From: Pseudomonadales bacterium
GTDB taxonomy: Bacteria > Pseudomonadota > Gammaproteobacteria > Pseudomonadales > Moraxellaceae
Assembly (NCBI GenBank): GCA_013043915.1
Contig: JABEVH010000104.1
Location: 1 to 5,601 of the forward strand
DNA length: 5,601 nucleotides
Reading direction: 5' to 3'
Shown here: positions 1-5,601 of the stretch, one piece after another
How the letters are laid out: the number at the start of each line of letters is the position of its first letter
Position numbering within the stretch: the stretch's first letter is position 1
Translations under genes and position numbers: made by a program
The notes under the pieces: generated by a model
Told to the model about the DNA's origin: nothing
Databases searched by the model: none
Seen by the model: only the letters and a program-made list of their open reading frames with translations

Positions 1-1
1 A

Positions 2-2701
2 TCGATTAGAATTGTGCTTGAATCCTTGTTGCGCAATTGCGACGGACGATTGATTACCGCGGAGCATGTTCGCGAACTCGCCGGTTGGCGACCCCATGCT
101 GCGCGCCATACAGAAATCCCCTTCATAGTTGCCCGCATTGTGCTGCAGGATTTTACAGGTGTGCCATTGCTATGTGACCTTGCTGCCATGCGCAGCATGG
201 TGATGCGTTGCGGAAGCAACCCAAAAATCGTTGAGCCTCTCGTGCCTGTGGATCTCATCGTTGACCATTCAGTACAAGTCGATCATTATAACGAAGCCAA
301 TGCACTTGATTTGAACATGGGGCTGGAATTCCACCGGAATGCTGAGCGCTATCGTTTTATCAAGTGGGGGATGCAGGCATTTGAATCCTTCCGCGTCGTG
401 CCACCGGGCATAGGCATCGTTCATCAGGTTAATCTTGAATATCTTGCGCGTGGTGTACTGCAGAAAGACGGTATCACCTATCCGGACACGCTGGTCGGTA
501 CTGACTCGCACACGACCATGATCAATGCACTGGGGGTTGTCGGTTGGGGCGTCGGCGGCATCGAAGCAGAGGCTGCAATGCTTGGGCAGCCGTTAGTATT
601 TTTAACACCAGACGTGGTCGGCGTACATCTGCGTGGACGCTTGCTAGAAGGTGCTACTGCCACCGACTTGGTTCTTCATATAACTGAACGCCTGAGACAG
701 GCTCAGGTGGTTGGCAAATTCGTTGAGTTTTTCGGTGACGGAGCAGTTTCTCTGACCGTGCCAGATCGAGCGACCATCGCCAACATGGCCCCAGAGTATG
801 GGGCCACCATGGGTTTCTTTCCTGTTGATAACGAGACGGTAAGATATCTTGTGGCCACAGGTCGTAGCAGAGATGAGGTGGATGTTTTTGAATCCTACTT
901 TAAGGCGCAAGAGTTATTTGGCATGCCCCAGGACGGCGATATTGACTACAGCGAGGTACTGGAGTTCGACCTAAGCGCTGTGAAACCTTGCGTGGCTGGC
1001 CCCAAGCGTCCTCAGGACTGCATCTATTTGGCTGAACTGGGGCAGGTTTTTGCTCGGCTTTATGCGCAGCCAGTTACACAGAATGGTTATGGCCTGCCCG
1101 CAGGTGAAATGCAAAAGCGCTACCCGCTGTCTACTCGTTCCATAACAGGAAGGGCGCATGACGAGAACGCCAAAGGCATTGAGTTGGACCGTAACGAAGC
1201 AGAAATGGCAGACCATTGCCGAGCTACGACTTTGGGAGAGGAAATGTCTGTAGCCGAGGACATTGGCAATGGAGACGTATTGATTGCCGCCATCACCTCC
1301 TGTACCAATACCTCGAACCCCCATGTCATGCTTGCTGCCGGCCTGTTAGCCAAAAAAGCACATGCGTTGGGGCTATCGGTGGGGTCCAAGGTCAAGACCT
1401 CGCTGGCCCCAGGTTCCCGCGTAGTAACCGAGTATCTTACTCGGGCTGGATTGCTGGGCGACCTGGAGGCACTGGGTTTCCGTGTCGTTGCTTATGGCTG
1501 CACGACCTGCATAGGCAATGCCGGACCGCTCGATCCTCCATTGGAAGAGGCCATGACCACCCATAATCTCGTCTGCGCCGCTGTGCTCTCAGGCAACCGC
1601 AACTTCGAGGCACGTATTCATCCGGCGCTTAAGGCTAACTTCCTGATGAGCCCTCCCCTGGTGGTGGCCTTTGCCATTGCTGGCAGTGTGAATATCGACC
1701 TGATGCGCGATCCTCTGGGTATGGGCAGCGACGGCCGACCGGTTATGCTGAAGGAGATCTGGCCAAGTGAGCAGGAGATTATGTCGGCCATGTTGCAAGC
1801 CAATAATCCAGACATTTATCGTACTCTTTACAGCAATTTCGCCTGCGGTAATACCTTGTGGAATGACATTTCGTCTGACATTGGACAGGTCTATCGCTGG
1901 AAGCCCTCAACATACATCGCCGAACCTCCATTCTTCGATGACTTTACCCTGGAGCCAAGTGGCCTGAGTGATGTCTACTCTGCTCGAGTTTTGGCGATCT
2001 TCGGTGACTCTGTAACCACAGACCATATTAGCCCTGCTGGTTCGATCAGCCCAAGCTCACCAGCTGGAAAATATCTGCTCGCACAGGGCATCGCTATTGC
2101 AGATTTTAACAGCTATGGATCTCGTCGAGGCAACCACGAGGTGATGATGCGCGGCACTTTTGCCAATGTACGTATTCGCAACCTTATGCTGCCTCCCCAT
2201 GCCGATGGTTCGCGCACCGAAGGGGGAATGACGCGATATCAACCGGGCAATGAACCTATGTCGATGTACGAGGCTGCGATGAAATACCAATTGGCGGGCA
2301 CGCCTACGCTGGTATTTGCCGGGCGTGAATACGGTACCGGGTCCAGCCGAGATTGGGCTGCGAAAGGACCACGTCTTCTCGGCATCCGCGCCATCGTAGC
2401 GGAAAGCTTCGAGCGCATCCATCGCTCAAACTTAGTGGGCATGGGTATATTGCCTCTGCAGTGGAAGGCTGGCGAAAACACCGAATCGCTAAGTATTGTT
2501 GGTGACGAGGAATTCGAAATTCTCGGTCTCGACGGTGTATTGAGTCCGCGTCAGGATATCGTGTTGGGTATCAGGCGGCGCGATGGACGTTGCCAGGAGG
2601 TTACGCTGGTACTACGCGTGGATACGCCGATCGAACTGGACTACCTGCACCATGGCGGTATCCTTCCTTACATATTACGTAGGCTGCTGGCAAAGAAATA
2701 A
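2..2701 (+). CDS. acnA: Aconitate hydratase A (aconitase), 5'-truncated by the window
   Basis: Cytoplasmic [4Fe-4S] enzyme that interconverts citrate and isocitrate in the TCA cycle. Numbering here is from the GTG at base 14. The three cluster-ligand cysteines are visible: Cys430 in TSCTNTSNP, and Cys496 and Cys499 in GCTTCIGN. Their 66 and 3 residue spacing equals that of E. coli AcnA (435, 501, 504). Other landmarks are QDFTGVP and DLAAMR near the start, VGTDSHTTM, the swivel-domain motif DSVTTDHISPAG (665-676) and the active-site loop GTGSSRDW (774-781). The GTG at 14 is probably an internal valine: the frame stays open to base 2 and reads SIRIVLESLLR, matching SLKVLLENLLR at about residue 41 of E. 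coli AcnA, so roughly 40 residues are missing to the left. The linker before Cys430 is about 40 residues longer than in E. coli. AcnD (2-methylisocitrate dehydratase) is less likely; no prp genes are visible. The stop is TAA. Confidence 0.96.
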   Translation, partial: SIRIVLESLLRNCDGRLITAEHVRELAGWRPHAARHTEIPFIVARIVLQDFTGVPLLCDLAAMRSMVMRCGSNPKIVEPLVPVDLIVDHSVQVDHYNEANALDLNMGLEFHRNAERYRFIKWGMQAFESFRVVPPGIGIVHQVNLEYLARGVLQKDGITYPDTLVGTDSHTTMINALGVVGWGVGGIEAEAAMLGQPLVFLTPDVVGVHLRGRLLEGATATDLVLHITERLRQAQVVGKFVEFFGDGAVSLTVPDRATIANMAPEYGATMGFFPVDNETVRYLVATGRSRDEVDVFESYFKAQELFGMPQDGDIDYSEVLEFDLSAVKPCVAGPKRPQDCIYLAELGQVFARLYAQPVTQNGYGLPAGEMQKRYPLSTRSITGRAHDENAKGIELDRNEAEMADHCRATTLGEEMSVAEDIGNGDVLIAAITSCTNTSNPHVMLAAGLLAKKAHALGLSVGSKVKTSLAPGSRVVTEYLTRAGLLGDLEALGFRVVAYGCTTCIGNAGPLDPPLEEAMTTHNLVCAAVLSGNRNFEARIHPALKANFLMSPPLVVAFAIAGSVNIDLMRDPLGMGSDGRPVMLKEIWPSEQEIMSAMLQANNPDIYRTLYSNFACGNTLWNDISSDIGQVYRWKPSTYIAEPPFFDDFTLEPSGLSDVYSARVLAIFGDSVTTDHISPAGSISPSSPAGKYLLAQGIAIADFNSYGSRRGNHEVMMRGTFANVRIRNLMLPPHADGSRTEGGMTRYQPGNEPMSMYEAAMKYQLAGTPTLVFAGREYGTGSSRDWAAKGPRLLGIRAIVAESFERIHRSNLVGMGILPLQWKAGENTESLSIVGDEEFEILGLDGVLSPRQDIVLGIRRRDGRCQEVTLVLRVDTPIELDYLHHGGILPYILRRLLAKK

Positions 2702-2717
2702 TTTTAAATAATCTAAT

Positions 2718-3290
2718 TCATACTCCAATTTCGCCACGCTCATCCAGTGCAGCCAGCACGCTATCAGGATTCATAGATTGCTGAAGAGCCATGGCTTCAG
2801 CATCACTCCGGTCTTTAACGTTAGGCATATCACGCCGCAATTCCTCAATGAGGTCGATCAATTTGGCAACTTTCTGCTCTATGAGTAGTGTGACCTTGAG
2901 GTCCAAGTGCGCTCTTTGTTCCTCCAGCTTCGCAAGTCGGTTCTGCTTGGTCAGCACAATGGTCGAGGTAAGCAAGGCACCCAGCCCTACAATCCCTTGC
3001 AGCCACTGAAAAGGCGGTGGATCAAAACTAGGTACCTGGTTCATGCGCAAACAAGTATTGGTCAGCATCCATAGCGCTACAAATATGACTATGATGGCAA
3101 GAAAGCTGGGGTGACCGATTCGTTCACTGAGTGCTTCAAGAACCCTTTGGGAATGACTAATCCTTTGATCTGCCCGTGAGTAAAAACCAAGGACAGCCTC
3201 AATATTCATACTTATCTGGTCTTGTTCTGGACCGGCAGGTGCATCTTGTCCTGATGAGGCGGCCTTTGAGTCATTTTCATGGACACTCAA
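2718..3290 (-). CDS. DUF1003 family membrane protein
   Basis: Protein of 190 residues whose function is unknown. In order it has a polar, probably disordered N-terminus (1-27), an amphipathic stretch (about 29-58), a first membrane segment (about 62-80, FLAIIVIFVALWMLTN), a short loop with FDPPPF (89-94), a second membrane segment (about 95-114), and then a charged, probably coiled-coil helix (about 115-155) beginning KQNRLAKLEEQRAHLD. The order FDPxPF, helix, QNR, charged helix is the pattern I associate with DUF1003 (PF06210). Both termini probably face the cytoplasm, an inference from the charged C-terminal helix. The start is TTG: an AAAGGAAG ribosome-binding site sits 9 bases upstream, and an in-frame TAA overlaps that site, so no longer start is possible. 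Met28 lacks a ribosome-binding site. The gene converges with acnA and has the same direction as the fumarase gene. Confidence 0.85.
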   Translation of the reverse strand: MSVHENDSKAASSGQDAPAGPEQDQISMNIEAVLGFYSRADQRISHSQRVLEALSERIGHPSFLAIIVIFVALWMLTNTCLRMNQVPSFDPPPFQWLQGIVGLGALLTSTIVLTKQNRLAKLEEQRAHLDLKVTLLIEQKVAKLIDLIEELRRDMPNVKDRSDAEAMALQQSMNPDSVLAALDERGEIGV

Positions 3291-3650
3291 TTTATTGTGC
3301 TTCCTTTAAACAGTTGCTTTAAATAGCACCACATGTGAATGACAAGGGAGGAATTGGGTCACAAGCTGAGATCACAATAGCATCCCGCATAAAACAGAAT
3401 CCCGCGTAATTTTGGTCCCACACGCAGAAGAAATCCGTGCCATGACGCACGCACAGGGCCAGGTGTTGGCGGGAACGGGAATACCTATCCTGAATGTCGA
3501 CCATGCGAAGTACTGTTCCGCAGAGACTAATGTTAGTCTTGGTAAGCTACATGGAAATCGTAATGCCACAACAAAACTACGGGGATGTTGAGTTAACATG
3601 CATGGCACTGTCTTCTTGTGAGCAGTATTTTCTGTAGTGAATGTGCAAGT
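3291..3650. other. Spacer between fumarase and DUF1003 genes, no convincing gene
   Basis: These 360 bases hold the DUF1003 ribosome-binding site and presumably its promoter, but I see no clear -35/-10 pair. No hairpin followed by a T-run is visible downstream of the fumarase stop; the best inverted repeat there is a weak 5-base one (ATGTT/AACAT around 3586-3600). A 7-base direct repeat, ATCCCGC, occurs at 3382-3388 and 3399-3405. Three overlapping open frames exist (plus 3370-3591 without a usable start, minus 3319-3504, minus 3372-3608). None has a ribosome-binding site or a sequence I recognise, so I do not call them genes. Confidence 0.6.
3300..3307 (-). promoter_or_regulatory. Ribosome-binding site of the DUF1003 gene
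   Basis: The minus strand reads AAAGGAAG, ending 9 bases before the TTG at 3290. It decides in favour of the TTG start over the internal ATG at 3209. The in-frame stop TAA (3306-3308) overlaps its first bases. Confidence 0.7.
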
Positions 3651-5051
3651 TTATTGTCCCGTCATTTCCTTTGCACGGACCCAGAGGTCGAACTGAACCC
3701 CGGTAACCAAACCTGAAGTTAACGCGGCCTCACGTAATGACGTCCCTTGTTGATGGGCATTGCGCGCAATTTCCGCTGCACAGTCGTATCCCATGTGAGG
3801 AACCAAAGCGGTAACAAGCATCAATGAGCTATCGACAAGTTCATCTATGCGTTCCTTGTGGGCGCCAATTCCAATCAGACAGTGCAAATCAAGACTACTC
3901 ATGCCGTCAGTAAGCAGCCGCAGGCTCTGGAGAAAGTTATGCGTTATAAGGGGTTTAAAAGCATTAAGTTCAAGATTTCCTGAAGCTCCCCCCAGACTGA
4001 TTGCTAAATCATTGGCGATGATTTGGCAACCAATCATCGATATGGCTTCACACTGGGTTGGATTGACCTTACCAGGCATCATTGAACTTCCCGGCTCATT
4101 TTCTGGGAGTATAAGTTCGCCTAATCCACAGCGTGGCCCTGAGCCGAGCCAGCGTATATCATTGGAAATCTTCATCAAGGCGACGGCCAGTGTTTTTAGT
4201 GCGCCATGAGCGGCAACCAACCCATCGTGGGATGCAATGGCAAAGAACTTGTTTGGGGCACTGATAAATGGTATGGATGTTCTTTTCAAAAGTTCAGCAG
4301 CAACGTTTTTTCCGAATTTCGGGTGTGTATTCAGGCCTGTACCCACAGCTGTTCCCCCGATAGCTAATGGATATACGGAGGCGAGGCTACAGGATATAAG
4401 ATGATAGGCATGTTCGAGTTGGGCAGTGTAGCCCGAGAATTCCTGACCCAGGGTAAGCGGAGTAGCGTCTTGCATATGCGTGCGCCCCACTTTGACGATA
4501 TCAGCAAACTCAATAGCCTTATCATCAACAGTATCACGTAAATGCTTGAGGCTAGGCAGTAGGGCATCGGTAATCTGAAGGGCGATGGTGACATGCATGG
4601 CAGATGGGAAAACATCATTGGTCGACTGCCCAAGATTGACGTCGTCGTTGGGATGTACCAGACATTTTTGCCCTCGTTCACCTCCAAGTAGTTCAGATGC
4701 ACGATTGGCTATGACTTCGTTAATGTTCATATTAGTCTGAGTGCCGGAACCCGTTTGCCAAACGGATAAGGGAAATTCAGATAAATGTTCTCCCAGGGCA
4801 ATTTCTTCGGCAGCAGCCATGATGACATCAGATTTATTCTTTGCCAAAAGCCCAAGTTCAAAATTTACGAGGGCACAGCAACCCTTGATGATGGCCAGTG
4901 ATCGGATAAACTCAAACGGCATACGTTCAGTAGAAATATCAAAATTATCCAGAGAACGCTGTGTTTGTGCGCCCCAGTAGCAGTCAGCAGGAACCTTGAC
5001 CACACCAAAGGTGTCTTTTTCCATCCGGAAATTTTCCGAATTAATCACCAT
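3651..5051 (-). CDS. fumC: Class II fumarate hydratase (fumarase C)
   Basis: Iron-independent, homotetrameric cytoplasmic enzyme that hydrates fumarate to malate in the TCA cycle. The 466-residue protein is full length (E. coli FumC is 467) and nearly collinear with it, four residues ahead in numbering. Visible motifs: WGAQTQRS (26-33), QTGSGTQTNMN (99-109), HPNDDVN with the B-site His133, GRTHMQDATPLTLGQE with the catalytic His192 (E. coli His188), GGTAVGTGLN (232-241) and the superfamily signature GSSMMPGKVNP (321-331), whose Ser322 matches catalytic Ser318. I chose the ATG at 5051. A longer frame from a TTG at 5096 would add 15 residues, but that TTG has no ribosome-binding site, the good one (AAGGAAG) would fall inside the extension, and homologues start near MEKD. 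All catalytic residues are present, so it should be active. It has its own likely promoter at 5156-5183. Confidence 0.96.
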   Translation of the reverse strand: MVINSENFRMEKDTFGVVKVPADCYWGAQTQRSLDNFDISTERMPFEFIRSLAIIKGCCALVNFELGLLAKNKSDVIMAAAEEIALGEHLSEFPLSVWQTGSGTQTNMNINEVIANRASELLGGERGQKCLVHPNDDVNLGQSTNDVFPSAMHVTIALQITDALLPSLKHLRDTVDDKAIEFADIVKVGRTHMQDATPLTLGQEFSGYTAQLEHAYHLISCSLASVYPLAIGGTAVGTGLNTHPKFGKNVAAELLKRTSIPFISAPNKFFAIASHDGLVAAHGALKTLAVALMKISNDIRWLGSGPRCGLGELILPENEPGSSMMPGKVNPTQCEAISMIGCQIIANDLAISLGGASGNLELNAFKPLITHNFLQSLRLLTDGMSSLDLHCLIGIGAHKERIDELVDSSLMLVTALVPHMGYDCAAEIARNAHQQGTSLREAALTSGLVTGVQFDLWVRAKEMTGQ

Positions 5052-5062
5052 GTTTGAACGAG

Positions 5063-5070
5063 CTTCCTTT
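5063..5070 (-). promoter_or_regulatory. Ribosome-binding site of fumC
   Basis: The minus strand reads AAAGGAAG, ending 11 bases before the ATG at 5051. That is slightly long but usable. It supports the ATG over the upstream TTG at 5096. The surrounding 12 bases (TTTAAAGGAAGC) are identical to those before the DUF1003 gene. Confidence 0.65.
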
Positions 5071-5125
5071 AAATGTTGGTAAAGACTTTGTGCCAAGTGA
5101 GCATCGACTACTTGCCAAGGAGCAG

Positions 5126-5141
5126 GCCATTAATTGATGGC
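5126..5141 (-). repeat. Small inverted repeat in the fumC leader
   Basis: GCCAT and ATGGC flank a 6-base loop just after the predicted transcription start, so the 5' end of the fumC mRNA could fold into a 5-base-pair hairpin. It may be chance. On the plus strand it is followed by a T-run (5147-5152), but no plus-strand gene lies upstream, so I do not call it a terminator. Confidence 0.3.
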
Positions 5142-5155
5142 TTATGTTTTTTGGG

Positions 5156-5183
5156 GTTATACAAAATATTCCCAAAGGGACAA
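5156..5183 (-). promoter_or_regulatory. Likely sigma-70 promoter of fumC
   Basis: The minus strand carries TTGTCC (5183-5178, 4 of 6 to the -35 consensus), a 16-base spacer and TATAAC (5161-5156, 5 of 6 to the -10 consensus). Transcription would start near 5149, giving a leader of about 100 bases before the ATG at 5051. The spacer contains a small inverted repeat, TCCCTTTGGGA, which could be part of an operator but is short. This is a call by eye. Confidence 0.55.
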
Positions 5184-5328
5184 TCAGCTATACGGTGTAA
5201 CCTTAGATACATCTTCGATTCACAGATATTGAGGATAGATGTCATGATGACTTATTTCCTTTGAGGGTATAAGGCACTGAAAAGACAAGTTGCTACGTCT
5301 AAATCTATGCTTACTTCTCACTAAGTAT

Positions 5329-5360
5329 TGTGCGGTCGAGCACATAGGCGCCTTAAGGCG
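5329..5360. repeat. Two adjacent palindromes
   Basis: TGTGC and GCACA (5329-5333 and 5340-5344) flank a 6-base loop. Four bases later comes the perfect 12-base palindrome CGCCTTAAGGCG (5349-5360). The pair could be a protein-binding site, a relic of a mobile-element end, or chance in AT-rich DNA. No T-run follows, so they are not a standard terminator. Confidence 0.45.
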
Positions 5361-5388
5361 TTCTAATTCAACATGATCACACTAATGA

Positions 5389-5411
5389 GCCTCTTGAAAA
5401 ACTCCAGAGGC
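5389..5411. repeat. Inverted repeat, possible insertion-sequence end
   Basis: GCCTCT (5389-5394) and AGAGGC (5406-5411) form a perfect 6-base stem around the 11-base loop TGAAAAACTCC. GAGCCT also occurs twice as a direct repeat (5387-5392 and 5412-5417). The stretch GAGCCTCTTGAAAAACTCC has the look of a terminal inverted repeat, about 125 bases before the transposase-like start, but the partner end lies outside the window. Confidence 0.4.
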
Positions 5412-5451
5412 GAGCCTGATTAATTGCTGAAAGCAAGAAAGAGAAGAAGAT

Positions 5452-5509
5452 GTGCGTTCACTTTGGTAAAATACCTACGAAAACAATATGTTAAGCCAAA
5501 GTAACGCAC
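5452..5509 (+). repeat. Long stem-loop before the transposase-like frame
   Basis: The arms 5452-5466 and 5496-5509 pair over 14 base pairs with one bulged base (C5459), closing a 29-base loop. The right arm ends two bases before the ATG at 5512 and covers the region where a ribosome would bind. The left arm overlaps a possible extended -10 element, so only transcripts entering from outside would carry both arms. That arrangement could block translation of read-through RNA. Confidence 0.65.
5464..5472 (+). promoter_or_regulatory. Possible extended -10 element of the transposase-like gene
   Basis: TGGTAAAAT fits an extended -10 (TGN then TAAAAT, 5 of 6). No good -35 lies upstream. Transcription would start near 5479, inside the hairpin loop, so the element's own mRNA would lack the left arm. 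Weak call, by eye. Confidence 0.3.
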
Positions 5510-5511
5510 CC

Positions 5512-5601
5512 ATGAATTCTATCCGCAGTGAATTTATAATGCAACGTTGGAATATTATTCAATACGATCTGATTCCTGGTTTGAGCGCTGAGCTTGGCGT
5601 G
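5512..5601 (+). CDS. N-terminus of a probable DDE transposase, cut by the window end
   Basis: Only 30 residues are visible, starting MNSIRSEF and containing MQRWNIIQYDLIPGL. This resembles from memory the first residues of IS5/IS1182-like transposases with a DUF772-type N-terminal domain, which often read ERWNVVQHELMPEL at this point. The visible part is too short for catalytic residues. An in-frame ATG at 5488 would add eight residues; neither start has a good Shine-Dalgarno sequence, and the frame is closed by TAA at 5467. The hairpin immediately upstream and the AT-rich surroundings fit a mobile element. It could instead be an unrelated hypothetical protein. Confidence 0.5.
   Translation, partial: MNSIRSEFIMQRWNIIQYDLIPGLSAELGV

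Larger units (their letters stand above)
5184..5487. other. AT-rich intergenic region with clustered inverted repeats
   Basis: No reading frame in this stretch looks like a protein. The plus-strand frame 5073-5264 overlaps the fumC 5' end and promoter in antisense and is rejected. The stretch holds a small palindrome GTCATGATGAC (5241-5251), paired palindromes at 5329-5360, a hairpin at 5389-5411, a purine-rich tract at about 5430-5450 and the left arm of a longer hairpin beginning at 5452. The fumC promoter lies at its left edge and a transposase-like frame at its right edge. Confidence 0.6.
5387..5601 (+). mobile_element. Putative insertion sequence, left part only
   Basis: Inferred from a transposase-like N-terminus (5512-5601), a candidate terminal repeat at 5387-5405 and a leader hairpin. 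The left boundary is a guess and the right end lies beyond the window. A target-site duplication cannot be checked here. Confidence 0.3.

Noticed and set aside
14..16. GTG as the true start of acnA
   Set aside because: The frame is open to the window edge and the residues upstream (SIRI) continue the match to AcnA, so the true start lies outside the window.
2..2701. AcnD (2-methylisocitrate dehydratase) instead of AcnA
   Set aside because: The motifs and cysteine spacing match AcnA and no prp genes are next to it, although neighbours to the left are not visible.
3382..3405. Direct repeat ATCCCGC as a regulator-binding site
   Set aside because: Seven bases repeated at a 17-base interval does not match a known site and is easily chance.
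3370..3591. Plus-strand open frame of 73 codons in the spacer
   Set aside because: Its first ATG (3442) leaves only 49 residues, there is no ribosome-binding site, and the translation resembles nothing I know.
3319..3608. Two minus-strand frames (61 and 78 residues) in the spacer
   Set aside because: They overlap each other, lack ribosome-binding sites, one starts at GTG, and both are rich in Cys, Arg and Ser in a way typical of chance frames.
5052..5096. Fifteen-residue N-terminal extension of fumarase from a TTG
   Set aside because: No ribosome-binding site precedes the TTG, the good site lies inside the extension, and the family starts near the ATG at 5051.
5126..5152. Rho-independent terminator on the plus strand (GCCAT/ATGGC then a T-run)
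   Set aside because: The stem is only 5 base pairs, the T-run is displaced by several bases, and no plus-strand gene ends upstream.

Overview
The window looks like ordinary chromosomal DNA from a proteobacterium of moderate GC. Both enzymes read as proteobacterial AcnA and FumC, and codon choice is mixed rather than strongly AT- or GC-biased. I cannot name the genus. A beta- or gammaproteobacterium is my best guess, and it is inference only.

Layout. Bases 2-2701 (+) hold nearly all of an aconitase A gene; about its first 40 codons lie to the left of the window. It converges, with only 16 bases between stop codons, on a minus-strand gene (2718-3290) for a small DUF1003 membrane protein that starts at TTG. 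A 360-base spacer without a convincing gene follows. Next is a complete minus-strand class II fumarase gene (3651-5051) with a recognisable promoter at 5156-5183 and a leader of about 100 bases. The right end is AT-rich, non-coding and full of short inverted repeats. It ends in the first 30 codons of a plus-strand reading frame that resembles the N-terminus of a DDE transposase, so the window probably ends inside an insertion sequence.

How the genes fit together. Aconitase (citrate to isocitrate) and fumarase (fumarate to malate) are both TCA-cycle enzymes, but they lie on opposite strands, so they are not one operon. The DUF1003 gene has the same direction as the fumarase gene. The 360-base gap makes co-transcription possible but unproven, although no clear terminator is visible in the gap. 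Both minus-strand genes share an identical 12-base ribosome-binding context.

I see no CRISPR array, tRNA, rRNA, defence module or clearly new system. The best leads are a long stem-loop directly before the transposase-like frame, placed so that it could block translation of read-through transcripts, and the cluster of palindromes beside it.
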